DNA of 64,000 nt from Reticulascus tulasneorum (lineage: Eukaryota; Ascomycota; Sordariomycetes; Glomerellales; Reticulascaceae), in contig LSAX01000006.1 in NCBI GenBank assembly GCA_001557505.1, positions 3,286,001 through 3,350,000 on the forward strand. The letters are read 5' to 3'. The translations under genes and the position numbers were made by a program. Of this stretch, positions 34,624 to 47,653 are shown one piece after another (within the stretch, counting starts at the first letter, position 1; each line of letters opens with the position of its first letter). The notes beneath the pieces were generated by a model. That model searched no databases. It was not told the origin of the DNA and saw nothing but the letters and a program-made list of their open reading frames with translations.

Positions 34624-35140
34624 GAGTCACCATGCTCTTCAATGGAGAACATTGAGTCCCTGATAGCGGCGTGGTTGCCTCAGTATGAGGTGAGAGACAC
34701 ACCCCGCAGGCCCGCAGGGTTTCTCGGCTGTGGCTATATTGCCGTCATATAGCCAGAAGCACTACCGTTCGTTATCTTAACTTTTGCCGATGATTCAGCG
34801 ACGGTCTCCTCCCGCAATGCTCTCTCAGACCTTCTCATTGGTGTTGGTACGCATGGTGTCGATGATTAACACGCAAATTGATACCAGTAAGTAGGGCCTA
34901 GCCGAGTTATGCTGGTTGCGTACATTCGGCATGACTCGAGCAGCTTTTTCGGTATGAATTGGGAAAGTCGAGACTCATTAGCGCGCTGATAGACTTTATT
35001 CTAACTGGTGGTTCCGGGGCCGAGAGAATTAAGTGAACTTACATCCGAGTTCTCTATAAGGTTTGCAGATCTTGCCTGTCGCACCTCCCTCTCTTCAACC
35101 TTTGGAACCTTACACGTCCCAGGACGAGCGACAGCGCAGC
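34624..35140. other. Intergenic; promoter region of the 7-TM protein gene
   Basis: Returns to normal base composition directly after the element. No supported gene. Confidence 0.4.
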
Positions 35141-36411
35141 ATGATCGAGGCGTCGACCACCGCTTTGTTTGTAAGTCCCGTTCGTTCTTGAGTTATCCAT
35201 GCGCAGCTTTCTAACGATGACATTCTGTCTCATTGTTAGGCAGTGGAAAAGTCATTGGCCATTATCACTTTCGTTCTAATCATCGCCCGGCTTTACCTTC
35301 GGCTTCGGATTCAACGACGAAGGTTAATATGGAGCGATCTCTTCATCTTCTTCTCGTGGGCTTCGTTTCTTACGGTGATTTCCATCGACGTCCGAATCTC
35401 CCAGCTCGGGTTCTACGATCGAGAAGTCAGCATGACATTGGCGAACGTTGAAGCAACGCTGGAAGAAATCACATTGGCTGCGAAGGTGGGTATGGGGCTT
35501 TCCTACTCAGGGAAGCTGCTTTCAAGCATTCGAAACTTGGCAAGGAGCTTACTTTTGTAGTTGTGGTTCATCTCCAACTTCCCCACCTATCTCTGCCTCT
35601 ACCTCAGCAAACTGTCACTCTTGACCTTCTATTGGGAGCTCTTTGCTGCGGATTTCCCGAAATTCAGATGGCTCCTTCGGATAGGGTTTGCGGTTCTGAT
35701 CGCCTTCTTTGTGGCCACTCTTCTCGGGGTGGTGCTAATTTGTATACCAACCTCGCAAAACTGGTATGTGGGACGCAAAGAAATCTCCGTGTCCTGTTTC
35801 TAACAGGATTACAGGGATCCGCTGGATGTTTCCTGCCAACACAATGCGTCGGGTACCCTCAACCTCATCTCGTGGTCATTGCATTTCTCCTCTGATATGA
35901 TGGGTATATTGTTTCCATTCCCGTTAGTCGGCGGTGTTAACCTTGCTATCTCCAGTGTTCTTGTTACCGTTATCGATCCTAGGCTCGCTCAAGCTCGATC
36001 TGCTTAAAAAGATCAGCGTATTTCTAACATTTGCACTTGGTTCGATTAACATCTGTGTCTGCATTGTTCGCATCATCTTCTTTCGCGCCTACTTTACTGA
36101 ACTGACAACGACAACTGCTGGTGAGCTGCCGAGTGGATACAACTCCCCGTGTGCTCAGGCTAATTTGCGTATCAGAAATTCTCTGGGCAACCGACCTTGG
36201 GGTTTCTGTCCTCATTACCACTCTGATGTCTTTGAGACCATACCTCCCTTACTTGACCCGTGCACTACGACTTAGAGAAAAGACAAGAGAGAATCAGAGG
36301 GATGAGATAGAGCTGACCTCGTCACGTGCGACTACAACGAAGGAGAGCTTATCTTCATCGCACACCGTACGATCTGCATCCGACTCAAGGCAGAACCCTG
36401 TCCATGGCTGA
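35141..36411 (+). CDS. Rhodopsin-domain (PTH11/SAT4-type) integral membrane protein, six exons
   Basis: Exons 35141..35170, 35240..35485, 35561..35763, 35815..35903, 35956..36120 and 36176..36411 give 322 aa. All introns (51-75 nt) restore frame with consensus ends. Segments in order: SLAIITFVLIIARLYLRLRI with LIWSDLFIFFSWASFLTV; LWFISNFPTYLCLYLSKLSL; TFYWELFAADFPKFRWLLRI; AVLIAFFVATLLGVVLICIP; NWDPLDVSCQ; and ILWATDLGVSVLITTLMSLR. The pattern SDLFIF, YLSKLSLLxFYWELF and NWD matches the fungal rhodopsin domain (PF20684). This group includes PTH11-like receptors and many proteins of unknown role. It ends in a Ser/Thr-rich cytosolic tail. A receptor function is possible, not shown. Confidence 0.85.
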
Positions 36412-37433
36412 ACCGCGCAATGAAACCAACTTCAATCTATCGCGGTGCAATACGTCGCACATTCGAATGATTTTGACTGTAGCTGTTCTATTCCGGAGCT
36501 GCATGAACAGCGGATATCGATCGTTCAGTAGCAGTTATCAGGGATGCAGGAAGGACTTGCTGGAAGCTGTTCTCTGTGGGACCAGAGGATCCGGGTGCGT
36601 CGAGACACCAACTCCACACCACCTAAAATGACGAATACCGGGCTATGTCTGGGTGATCCAGGCAGATTCGTCCCGGCGGGCCCCAGTGAGCTTGCCTTTG
36701 ACCCGAGGTCATTCAGCATTTATTAGGCCTGCGCAATTTATTGCGCTTCCCGAATGTCCTTCTCGTCAACTCCCGGCTGATCACATACCGGGCGCAAGCG
36801 GTAAAGAGGAGATTCCTGTTGGGGTGCATTTGCAACGGGGAACCTCCTGCGCCGTTCTCTGTCTGCCCTGTGGAGACAGTCGTTATAAGATCAGTTGTAT
36901 CCATGCGGCTGTACGTCGTAGTTGCCATCGCCATCCACTGCCTGTCGGAAACCAAGTATAGCACCAATCGACTGAGAACCAAGCATCTACAGTCACTAGT
37001 CACATTACCAACCACATTTATTGGATGCAATATAAGGCGGCGACCACTCGGCATCCACACTGCCGGATCTAGCGGAATTATGAGACTTGATAGGCTGTCC
37101 AGATCAGAAAGGTGAGTGACTGTCAGCCTAGTTGAAGCTTCAAGGAAGTAGAATGCGACGGTCCTTTGCACACTGCTTCAATTTATAAGGAAAAGAGCTT
37201 GGCCTCAATTGAATGATAAGATATGGACTCCATAAAAACTTCATAACAGAATAAAGGGTGGATATCCACGGGACAAAACCCGTTGAAGCTCCGAGTAGTG
37301 ATTTAGACAGATTAGACCGTTGCACAAAGATCAATCCTCGCTACAATATTGCCCATTCTCTTTTCTTGACTCCGTATATGTTAACAGGTTTCCTTGATGA
37401 AAGTTTGAAAATGATGACTCTATGTTTCAAATA
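36412..37433. other. Convergent intergenic region, no supported gene
   Basis: About 1 kb between the 3' ends of the 7-TM and Zn2Cys6 genes. Open frames on both strands lack protein character. Confidence 0.45.
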
Positions 37434-39291
37434 TTACGAAAAGAATGGTAGTGTACATGCGGAGCTGATGACGGTGTCCATTCTGCGAAGGTAGCTCAGC
37501 TCGAAGTATTCGTCTTCGTCGGCTTCAAGGTCACGCTGTGACCAAAACATTGAAAGGCCGATTTTCATGCGCAACATGTTGCTGCCGTTGTGTTTCGCCT
37601 CTGTCTGGTTGATGAGTTCGAGCAGGACCATTCGCTCCTCATCACTACGTGCCTCGGAGCCGAGTATTATGAGCGGAAAGGACCGCTCCCACGCGTGGAG
37701 TTTTTCGATGAGATGAAATGCCCGATCGATCAGAGCATATAAACGTTCATCTCGAATACAGGGACTCGCTGATCCACGCCAAAGGTAGACGAGAGTGGCA
37801 AGCCGATACAGCTCTGTATTGATATCATCAGCCAAGTCTGACTGTGTGGTAGTGGCCTTAGGTAGTTTGTTAATAAGTGCACCCTCGAGTGAAGCGATTC
37901 TGCTTTGATACTCGTTAGTCAGAGCTTTGGGGTTGCTGGGCTCGACGAGGATATCAGAGACCGCAGCAAGAGGTTCCAACACTTCAAGAAGTGAGCTGTT
38001 GTGATGCAGCGACTGTGGCAGCAGGATCAGCTCAGGGAACATTTACACTGGCATATATATGTTGACATTGTGTGTCATGCTCGGGCGCACTTACTAGGGG
38101 CCACTTCCCGTGACTCTTGGACGTCTTCGGGGCAATCTTGTCCGTAGTTGAATGCGGCAGCGTGGAAGTGTGTTTCCAATGCCGCATGATAAACCGTGAC
38201 ATGATGTCCATATAGTAGATCCAATCCAGAAGAAGATGGAGATCGGCAGGGTCCGATCGCTTGTCGTGGCTCGTGGTTTGGATAATGTGCTTGGCACCCG
38301 CAACATAAAAGACCCATTGACCTGAAGATTCGGAGTGCTGCTGGGTCTCAAAAGTGGCCAAGAGCATGCAAGCAGCAGCATGCTGTGCAGATTCCAGAGC
38401 ATCTGGGGGCCCAGATTCAGCCGATTCCGCGAGGGCGTTGATAGCAGCGATCTTGTACCGGAAAGCCAAGCCCTGCAGGCCATCACGATGCAGCGAGGAG
38501 ACGGCCAGCAACGACGACATGAGCGCGAAAGCGGGGAGTCCACTGTTTGAAAGTGTCATACGAATCAAAAGATTCCGCAGGCGGCCAGGATCAACACACA
38601 AAACCGACAGCGTTGAATAAGATACATGGGCAACTGCAAGGGATGCGTGTTAACAACAGGAGCCCGAGTGCCCAGGAGAGGTTTCGGGATTAACAAGCTT
38701 ACAGTAGCGTACAAGCTCCGGAGCCTCGGAGTCGGGGTTGGTTGGACACCAGGGCAGAGGAGGCGGAGGAAAGACAAAGTGGGCTGGTTGTTGCTCATCT
38801 GAATACGCAGGTCATGAGAACGGGTCAACTCTTTAGTCCGCCTTGGAGGAACGTTGGGATAGTGACTATGGTGATGGAAAGAAACCTACATGCCTTGGTT
38901 TGAGGCTGTCGAAGGTAGTGGTACATCTCGATGTCTCGGGAGAATGTGTGTGCCAGCCTCAGGCTCGGAGAGTGGCGCTTTGCGGCTCTTTGCGAGCGGA
39001 GTGAGGGCGGGTTTGCAATGGCCACGACAGCTCTCTTGGGATCGCTGGTTCGCGGCCATGAGAGTCGCATGCCGTAACCCAAACATTTTCGATTAGATTT
39101 GGCGCAATTCGAGCAGCTGGGGACTTGACGGCAGCAGGAAATACGACGATCTGAATGCAGATGCCATCCACGGGACCTCTGGTCAGTCCACACACCCTAC
39201 GAACAGCCAACGGGAGGGTTGAAGACTCACCTTTGCAAGTCCAGCATCCTCTCCTGGGCTTCTTCTGCTGGTCAAACAACTTGGACGTCAT
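37434..39291 (-). CDS. Zn2Cys6 transcription factor, five exons
   Basis: Exons complement(37434..38030, 38095..38633, 38703..38798, 38890..39150, 39231..39291), 517 aa, introns of 64, 69, 91 and 80 nt. The start encodes MTSKLFDQQKKPRRGCWTCK. Intron 1 splits the zinc cluster, which resumes DRRISCCRQVPSCSNCAKSN and RKCLGYG. The spacing C-x2-C-x6-C-x6-C-x2-C-x6-C is intact. After a basic linker come LVRYFAHVSYSTLSVLCVDP, GLPAFALMSSLLAVSSLHRD, HIIQTTSHD and LLDWIYYMDIMSRFIMRHW, which look like the PF11951-type fungal regulatory domain. The C-terminal exon (EPLAAVSDILV, TELYRLATLVYLWRGSA) completes it. Size is normal. Targets are unknown; neighbours give no clear pathway. Confidence 0.83.
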
Positions 39292-39610
39292 GGTGGGTGC
39301 GGGTCCGGCTGGGGAAGTGAGTCAATTTATTTTTGCGAGATTAGTGGTTTGGACGGACGAACGAGTGGATGCCGGAAGTGGAAGTTCTGAGGCTGGCGAA
39401 TAAGTTTACTGCGTAACTTACATCCCGAGTTAGAGTTGATACGGATCAAGCGGGTCTGGAGTACATGATTACAGAGCATTTATTAGTAGAGGCAAAACCC
39501 CGGGCGGAGGCCCCCTAACTAGGTCAATTTGAGGCGGGATTCGGTAGCCAATTATGAAACCAAATCAGAGCCAGTCGGACCCACCATGGCAACTTTCCGC
39601 GAACGTGAAC
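39292..39610. other. Promoter region of the Zn2Cys6 gene up to the AT-rich block
   Basis: Normal composition; no gene seen. It ends at the edge of the second AT-rich block. Confidence 0.4.
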
Positions 39611-40770
39611 ATGACCTCAAAATTCAATGTAATCCAGTAGACTGACTAGAGAAGTCTAAGGTATAGACTTCACTTATACTAATATATCTATTAAGTAACT
39701 CTAAGGTAAAAAACTAACTATATCTTAAAACTATAATTAGAGTTTTATTAAGGTTAATTTCATTATAAGTTTCCAGCTTAAGTAAGTCTATATATACTTT
39801 ATATTTTTAGGTATTACAGATCTAATAAAATCCTTTAGAGTAATTTTTATTATAAACGTTAAGACATTAATATTTACAGCTTAGCGGCTGTTTATATTGT
39901 ATATTATAAAAAAGGCAAATACTTAGTATAAGGTTTATTATATTCTAATAGATAAACTAAATATGGATATTTTATTTAATAATAAATTTTATAATTTTTA
40001 TAATCTTTATTAATATAATATTATTTTTATAAATATAATTATAAATTATACAAAGACAATTATATATTTTATTTAATATTATCTATTATATAATTATAAA
40101 TATTATATAAATTATAATATAAATAATTATATTAAAAGATTTTTTTATATAATATTAAATAATAGAAAGTTTTTATAGATATCTTTATATAATATTTTTT
40201 TTATATTCTTCTATCTTAATATATATTTTACAACTTTTTAAAAAATATAAAATAAAATTAAAACCTTATAGATAATAACATTTTAAATTATAAATATAAT
40301 TGTCAAAAAGAATAACCTTTTTCAGTTTAATTATATATAATTTGTATTTAATATTATAAAGTTTAAGATAATAATATAAATATATTAAATAAATCTGTCT
40401 ATATAATTAAAAATAAAAATAAATATCATATATAATATAAAAATAATATTTAGCTAAATAATAATATTTATAACTATTTAGCTATTTATTATAAAATAAA
40501 TTTTTTTTTCTTTAATATATAAATTAAAAAGTTGTCTAATTTTAAATATAATACAATCTTCTTTAGATAATATAGATAAAATAATAAAAGCATATCTTTA
40601 ATAATGTTTATATTAATAAATTGTTTATAAATTTCAGCTTATATAATAATATTAAAATATATTTTTATAATATTAATTAAAAATATATTATATTATACTT
40701 AGCTTATAAAGATATTAATATAATTCTCTATATATAAAAATCTAATATTCTTCTTCTAACGAAGTTCTAA
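39611..40770. repeat. AT-rich block, probable RIP-degraded repeat
   Basis: Roughly 1.15 kb of TAATAT/TTATAA-type sequence without usable frames, with sharp edges against normal-composition DNA on both sides. No inverted or direct terminal repeats were found by eye, so the element type is unknown. Confidence 0.55.
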
Positions 40771-41125
40771 ATTGGCCCTGGGATATCAAGCGATTGATTG
40801 CTTCGGCCCTAGTACTCAAAAATTCATTGTGTATAGGAATCTGAGCAGCGACCTCTTCGCACACTACCAAGCAATTACTGTGGTCAAGTCACTTACAGAA
40901 CCTCTCAGAATCTCGTCGATCAATTCGAACACGTATAAATCAGGGACCACGCCTCGTGGCTTTGCAACTATGGTGTCATGCTGCATGCTCTGTCACAAAG
41001 ATATTAGCATATTAATGTCCCGAGAGGGTTATCAATTCTGGAAGACGCATTGGCACATGGCGAGTAAGCACTTGCCAAGAATTCTCCAAGCACTGCCGAC
41101 CAGTCAGGCATTCTCATCATGATCG

Positions 41126-41835
41126 GTGCGTGGTTCGGAACAAAACGGAGGCTTATTGGAGATGTTCGCTTGGGCGTTCAAGGCATCTCGCACTTGGAAG
41201 GAGGCATTGGCTCTCATCAAAAGCGCAGATTCTAAGCGCACAAGAGCACTTCTGAATTCACTTCACATTCACGACGTTCAGTGCCAGATACTGCTTCGCA
41301 CAGGCTCGCTGGCCAGTGTGCTCAAAGAGCTTGATCGGGCAATCTTGTATGGAGAAAAGGCGATCGAGAGCACCGAGAAAGACCATCCTTCACTCGGGGA
41401 GCACTAAGAGAACCTGGCCGTCATGCTGACGAGGTGCGGCTCGATTGAACACGACCCTGAAGTCTATGCTAAAGCCAAGATATACTTCTTCTGGGCCACT
41501 GGCGCACAAAATGCTTCACCGCTGGTCACGATACCAGTGGCAAACTAAGGCGGGCTCTTCCACTGGCACGACGATAATTTGGCAAGGCGCACGAGCTGTT
41601 GCAAGACGCCGTTGTTGATCTCTCGAAACTTGACCCGCGCGAGATGCCGACAGACGATCTTCTACACGTCTTGCGCGAGCTCTCAGGCCTGGTGAGCGTG
41701 GCGGCAGCCATGGCCTTGGACGCTAAGAGGCTTGTTGTGGAAACGCTCCAGACGCTGGAGGCGGCAAGTTACGTCGTTTCGAGTCTACTCATAAGCGCCA
41801 AAAGCGATATATTGAAACTTTATTTTGTCCTGATT
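41126..41835 (+). pseudogene. Remnant of a TPR / CHAT-type repeat protein
   Basis: Three short frames keep the character of fungal TPR proteins that end in CHAT protease domains. The first ends LDRAILYGEKAIESTEKDHP and then SLGEH. After a stop, NLAVMLTRCGSIE continues the same helix pattern. At 41586-41790 comes AHELLQDAVVDLSKLDPREM and then LRELSGLVSVAAAMALDAKR, equivalent to the last TPR helices before the CHAT domain in such proteins. Stops and frame changes between them, and absence of the CHAT catalytic part, show a broken and truncated gene. It lies between two AT-rich blocks. The relationship is from pattern memory, not a search. Confidence 0.5.
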
Positions 41836-41913
41836 ACGGGAAGCCATAGTTGCTGCAAAGTAACTTTCTCCTATATTTGCAGGAGCGAGAGACGCATCAG
41901 GCAACAGCTATAA

Positions 41914-42605
41914 CATCTGCAATACGCTGCGTAATTAACATGAAGTAACGATATGCATTGATTTATTTATTAACCTTACTTACCTACTATTATAGAAGGA
42001 TTCTAGGCTCCAACGTACCTATAGATCTATACTATATCGGTGGCTATCCTGGGACGCGGCCTAGCATTAGAATAAGGGACGAGAGTAGTGCCGTGAGCTC
42101 CCCGGAAGGATTGCGCTGCATGAGCCATCGCCTAAACTACACGATGATTGATACAGCCTATCGTGTCAAGTACCGGGACAGGGACGTGGACGGGTAAAGA
42201 GAGTTCAAGAACTCCCCGTAGACAATCCTCTAAAGAGAGCTCAATCACTGGTAGATAAGCGAGATGAGGCTAATGTGCTCCCGCTGAGGCTCAGCAATTA
42301 TGTGTGCTTTCGCTAATTACAGACATCATGATGGTTTGCTCATGTTTTTCGTGACAAGCCTGGACCTGTATAAGTACTCGTGTGAATTCCGTCAAAGGGA
42401 GGCATGTTTTCTATCATCCACTCTCATCCACTCTCATCCTAACCTTACATAAGACATAAGTCAAGCCAAGCTCCCGCAGCTCCCCTCTCCCCAATCTTGA
42501 CAAAAGACCATCCAGATAGGTCTCCCGCCCTTTTCTACAGTATGTGGTGCATCCCACACTCCGGATCTTCTCTCATAGCCAGCCACTGACCGATCCCTTC
42601 AGACA
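41914..42605. promoter_or_regulatory. Upstream region of a small secreted protein gene
   Basis: No supported gene. TATAAG at 42369-42374 and a pyrimidine-rich run with three near copies of TCTCATCCAC at about 42414-42440 precede the ATG at 42606. Confidence 0.35.
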
Positions 42606-42959
42606 ATGCGCTTTACCACTCCATTCTTAATGCTCGGCCTGGGCCTGACAGCAACGGTTCAAGCAGATCGCTGGTTCATCTCGAGCGTCTGCTTATTGAC
42701 CAGCTGCAGTGATCCCGGGACCTGGTCCAATGACCACGGCCAGTCTTTCAACTTCAATGCGAATGAAGGATGCCGGGCGCCGGGAGTACCGGGAGTCAAG
42801 GACTTTTGCATAGACTGGAAGAACTCCCGTGGACACTTCAATGAAGACAGCGGCGAGAGGAGGAGGAGATGCATGAGGGAAGTTGATTCTGAGCTCGTAG
42901 ATTGTGGTCTCAACACCTGCATTAGCTCAACGTGGGAAGAAACCGGCTGCAATTGGTAA
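42606..42959 (+). CDS. Small secreted cysteine-rich protein, single exon
   Basis: 117 aa. Residues 1-20 are a signal peptide (MRFTTPFLMLGLGLTATVQA). The mature chain starts DRWFISSVC and contains eight cysteines (SVC, TSC, EGC, DFC, RRC, VDC, NTC, TGC), enough for four disulphides. It is Gly/Asn/Asp/Arg-rich, with FNFNANEGCRAPG and a basic run ERRRRCMREV, and ends EETGCNW. These are the properties of candidate fungal effectors or antimicrobial-type secreted proteins. No family recognised. It sits about 0.8 kb from the large AT-rich transposon block, a location often seen for effector genes. Function is inference. Confidence 0.72.
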   Translation: MRFTTPFLMLGLGLTATVQADRWFISSVCLLTSCSDPGTWSNDHGQSFNFNANEGCRAPGVPGVKDFCIDWKNSRGHFNEDSGERRRRCMREVDSELVDCGLNTCISSTWEETGCNW

Positions 42960-43790
42960 GACGGGTGTTCGCCCACCACAAGACTATGACTGCCGTCTGA
43001 GGGTCAAACTTGAAGATGGCCTATGTCCTGTGTGATGGCCCATATGCTAGGGTGCTTGGTTTTGTGGATGGCTGGTTGTAAGCGGGTTCGGTGGTTGACT
43101 CGCGCACATGGGGCCCGTGAAGGTTAGACAGTATCAAACTAGGGAGATGGCCTTTATAGCTAAGACAGACAACAAGACCTATAGCAACAAGGCTAACAAA
43201 AAAGCACAACTCGCCCGTCACATCTCGTTAGTGTAACACAGATAAGCTTAATCCTTTGCACAAATCTAGTTTGTGTCCTGCCTAACTCTATGTCAGCCTA
43301 TATTACTTTATAGTGAGGTTGATATATGGCTGTCACCTTTTTCCCGCTTTGGACCTGTGAAACCTCCATAAGCCCGTTCTACATCATATCCTTGCATATT
43401 ATTTTTAACCTATCTATTATTTCGTTAGGGTAGACTCACGGTTGAATAAGTTGTTGGAAAAAGTATGCTGCTTGCTCTCGAACATACTATGTAGACTTGA
43501 TGGCATATGAAGGTTGGCACATCGCACCGATGGAGTTATTGGAACTTTTTTTTAGAATAGACTTATTACCGTCGTTGTTGAGATCTTCATATCTTGTTGT
43601 TTTACGCACGAGTTGCCCTTAATAACCCCCAGTCACCTACTACACCACTTTTTACCGCCTTGCTTAAGCGCTGCTTAAGCGCTGCTTAAGCGCTACTTAG
43701 GACATGGTTAGGGAAGTTGTTAAACCTGGTTTAGTTAAGTGGGCAGTGCTCTGCGACTTAATGGATTTGCGAAAATTTAAAATGTTAACT
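42960..43790. other. Transition region into the large AT-rich block
   Basis: No gene supported. It contains a three-unit 11-bp tandem repeat (listed separately). Composition shifts to A+T-rich after about 43,800. Confidence 0.4.
43662..43694. repeat. Three perfect tandem copies of GCTTAAGCGCT
   Basis: Units at 43662-43672, 43673-43683 and 43684-43694. Each holds the palindrome CTTAAG, and the junctions create AGCGCT palindromes, so the array can pair with itself. Confidence 0.85.
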
Positions 43791-44424
43791 TTTCGCGAAG
43801 GAATAGTTTTAGGCTACCTGTGTCTTAAAATAAAAATTATAAAATTATTTTTAATATTTTGTTTTTAAATAAAATATAAATAATCTTAAGTTTTTAATTT
43901 TAAAAGATTAGTTATATTAATTTTATTATTAATATAATATTTTTACCTTTTTAATATTATATTTAATATTAATTATATAGTTATAATATATTAAAAACTT
44001 ATTAAAAAAGTTTTAACTTGTTAATAATTATATAGATAAAAGTTTATTTTCAATTTAACCTATTTAAATTTAAAAGTTTAATATTAATATTTAAATTATA
44101 GTTTTTTTATATAAAAAAGGTTATTTATTATATAAATTGCTTAATATAAAGAAATTTAGTTTAAACTTATTAATTATTAATTATGTTAGTCTAAATATCT
44201 ATATACTTAACATTTCTAATATTAAAAGCAATTTTCTAAGTAAGTTACTTATTAATCTTTTTTCTTGTTATATCTTCTTTTTAAAAAATATTAATATTAT
44301 TAATATAATAATGTCTTAATAAGCTAAGATTAAAAAGACTAAAGGTTTTACTTTTAAAGGGAGACTGTTATTATCTAAACTTTTTATTACTCTAGACAAT
44401 ATTTTAAAAAGAAAAAAGGAGGAC

Positions 44425-44990
44425 AACAATGAAATGTCCTCGTCAGGACAACTAAATTATCATGATCATGTTAAGGTTAGTTATAATATTAGTCTTAATA
44501 ATAACTATTAAGGTTTATATTATTAAATAAGTTAGGTAATATTAATAAATAATATTATAAAAAAAGCTTTAATCTAAACTTAATATTATAAAATACGTTA
44601 TATACGATTAATAATCAAGGTTTAAAACTTAATAAAGCTAAAGATTTAGATTAATTATTAAAATATAATTAAGAACTATCTAATTATAAAAAAGATTATT
44701 CTTATATAGAAATATAAAATCCTTAGATTATAATCTTCTTAGATTATTATAATCTAGTTAACCTTTAATCTATCTTATTATATATTTATTTATAAGTCTT
44801 ATTTTTCTAATAACTTTTAATTATTATTATCTTTTTGTTAATAATATAAATATTATTAATAAAGGTTTATAAATGATCTTTATGTATTAACGTTTTATTT
44901 TTATTATAAATAAATTAAACATTATATTATATATTTATTTAATAATATTTAATATAATATATATATCTTTAATCTTAAATATTATTATAT
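44425..44990 (+). repeat. Left direct repeat (putative 5' LTR)
   Basis: Pairs with 57194-57775. The first 50 bases are less mutated here (GTCCTCGTCAGGACAACTAA), while the end is more mutated. Exact ends are uncertain because of RIP. Confidence 0.6.
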
Positions 44991-47653
44991 AAATTTATTT
45001 TATTATTTATAATTATTTATTAAAAAGGTTATATATTATAATTATAATATTATATTTTTTTAAGGTCTTTATCTTAAAAGCCTTATTAATTATATAAATA
45101 AATTATTTCTTTATATTTCGTTGTTTATTAGGTTTTATGTTTTTATTTATCTTCGTTATATATTAATAATATGTTAGGTTATATTTTAAAAGTTTATTTT
45201 TTATATAATCTTCTTATCTTAAAAGTCTTTAAATGTTAATAACTAGCTGATTATATAGACCTTTTAAACGTTAATATTAATATATTTTATTTAAATTATT
45301 TTAGATAAAATTTAATATGTTATATAAGTTTTAATTTATTATATTATTCTAAATATATTTATTATAATTATATAAATTATAATAATATTTTTATGGTTTT
45401 TTTATAAGTTTTTATTTATTTATTAAGTTTTCGTTTTCTAATTTCAGTTTCTAATTATTTATCTTATCTAAATATAAAAAAAGTTAGAAAAAGAAAAAGA
45501 AAAAGTTAAAAAGGTCTTTTTTATTTTTTAAACTTAACTTTCTATTATTATAAATTATTTAACCTACTTTCATCGTTAAAAACAGGTTATTATTAAGCAA
45601 AATAAAAACATTTTTCATTATAATCTTTAAAAGTTAAATAATAAAAATAATATAATCTCGATTTCTATATAAAAATCTTATATAATAAATAATATTTAAT
45701 CTTTTAAGGTTATTAAAGATATTAACTAGGCTTTTTTAGTTTTAAATAATAATTTTATAAATCTAGGTCTTTTAGTTAATTTAGGTATTATAAGTGAAAT
45801 TATTATATTAAATCTTAATAATTTTGTAAATTTTTAAATAGTTTTATATATTTTCTAAATATTTATAATCTTTCTATTTGATAAGATATTTAAAAGTATC
45901 TTTATTATTATATTATAAATCTAAGATTTATTTTACTTTATAATCTTAATTATTAATATTAATTATGATAATATTTTATAATTTTATGTTATCTAATATT
46001 AGTTTTAATAATAATATATAAAATATTAGGTATATTTTTATAATATTAAGTAATTTTAATTTATAATTAATTTTTAAAATTTTCTTTTTAATTTTAAATA
46101 ATTTAATAAGTTTATAATCTAATTTATTATTTAGTTTAATAATTTTAATATTTTATTATATAAGGTAGATATTATATCTTTTTTTAAAAGTTAATCTTTT
46201 TAACTTTTTAATATTAATATATTTTAATATCTTTATAATTATTAACTTTAAGTCTTCTTAAAGAGATAATTATAATAATCATAATATTTTTATATAAATG
46301 GTTATTTTAGATATTATAAAGTTTTCTTTTAGTTCTTTATATATTATTAGTTTAAAGTTATAATTAATATAAAATAAAGAAACTTTAATTAGTTTTATAA
46401 TTATATTATTATAAATAAATTATATTAATAATAATTGTTTAACTTAATTATCTTATTTATAATTAATATAATAATATAAATATTATTTTAATATTTAGTT
46501 TGTTTTTTCTATTTAACTATCTATTTAAAAATAAAAACTTATAAAGAATTTATTAAACTTATATAATATTAAAAATCTTAATTATTTAAAAGTTAAGTTA
46601 TCTATTTATTAGATTATTTTAATAATCTAGTTAATTTAAAAGTTATTTTCTTTTAATTAGATAATATTTAAAATTACTTAATATTTTTTAATATCTATAA
46701 TATTAAAGATAATTATTTCTTTTTAATTATAATTAAATATTATAAATTATATAGTTTTTTTAATAATATAACCTTTATTATATATAAATAATTTTTCTTT
46801 TATAATAGTTAATTTATATAAGCTCTTCTTAAGTTTTTAAGATAATTTTATATTATTAATTAATATAGAAATAATATAGTTTCTTTATATATTATTATTA
46901 ATTATAGCTTATATAAACTAACCTCTTATCTTTATTAAGATTTTTATATATATATAACTAATATTCTTATTATAAATTATATTAAAGTTTTTTTCTTTAT
47001 ATCTTTATTATTATATTATTATTATTATAATAGTTTTTATTATCTAAACTAAGTTATATATAATTTGTTCTTTTATAAATTATTTTTTTATTTTTTAATT
47101 ATAATATATTTTATAATATTTAATATAATATTTATTCTATTTGATTTTTTCAAATAAGCATTTTATTAAAAAGTTAAGATATAATATAAATATTATATAT
47201 CTTAGTTCTATATACCTCTTTATTAAAACTTAATAAAATAATTTAGTTATTAAATAAGGTTTATTAATTAGTTAGCTTTTCTTTTATTAAAAGTATTATC
47301 TATATTACCTTTTATTTAGTCTATATATAATATAATTATCTTATAGATAATCTACTTAATAAATTTTATTATATTAGAAATAATCTTTTATTATTTATTT
47401 TTTATTTCTAAATATTATTTTGATATTTTTAGTTTATATATTAAGATTTAATTATATATTATATTAGTTTATCTTTATTAAGGTTATTTTATTATAAATT
47501 CTTTTAAATATTAATTTTAATCTTTTATTAAGTATTTTGATAATATATATAAAAAAGTTTATTTTAATTTATTTTAAAAAAGACTTTTCTACGTTTAAAA
47601 TATCTTTATTTTCTAACGTTTTAGATATTTCTTTAATTTTAAATTTAAATTTT

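Noticed and set aside
44137..44319. 60-codon frame in the AT-rich block
   Set aside because: Same AT-rich composition artefact.
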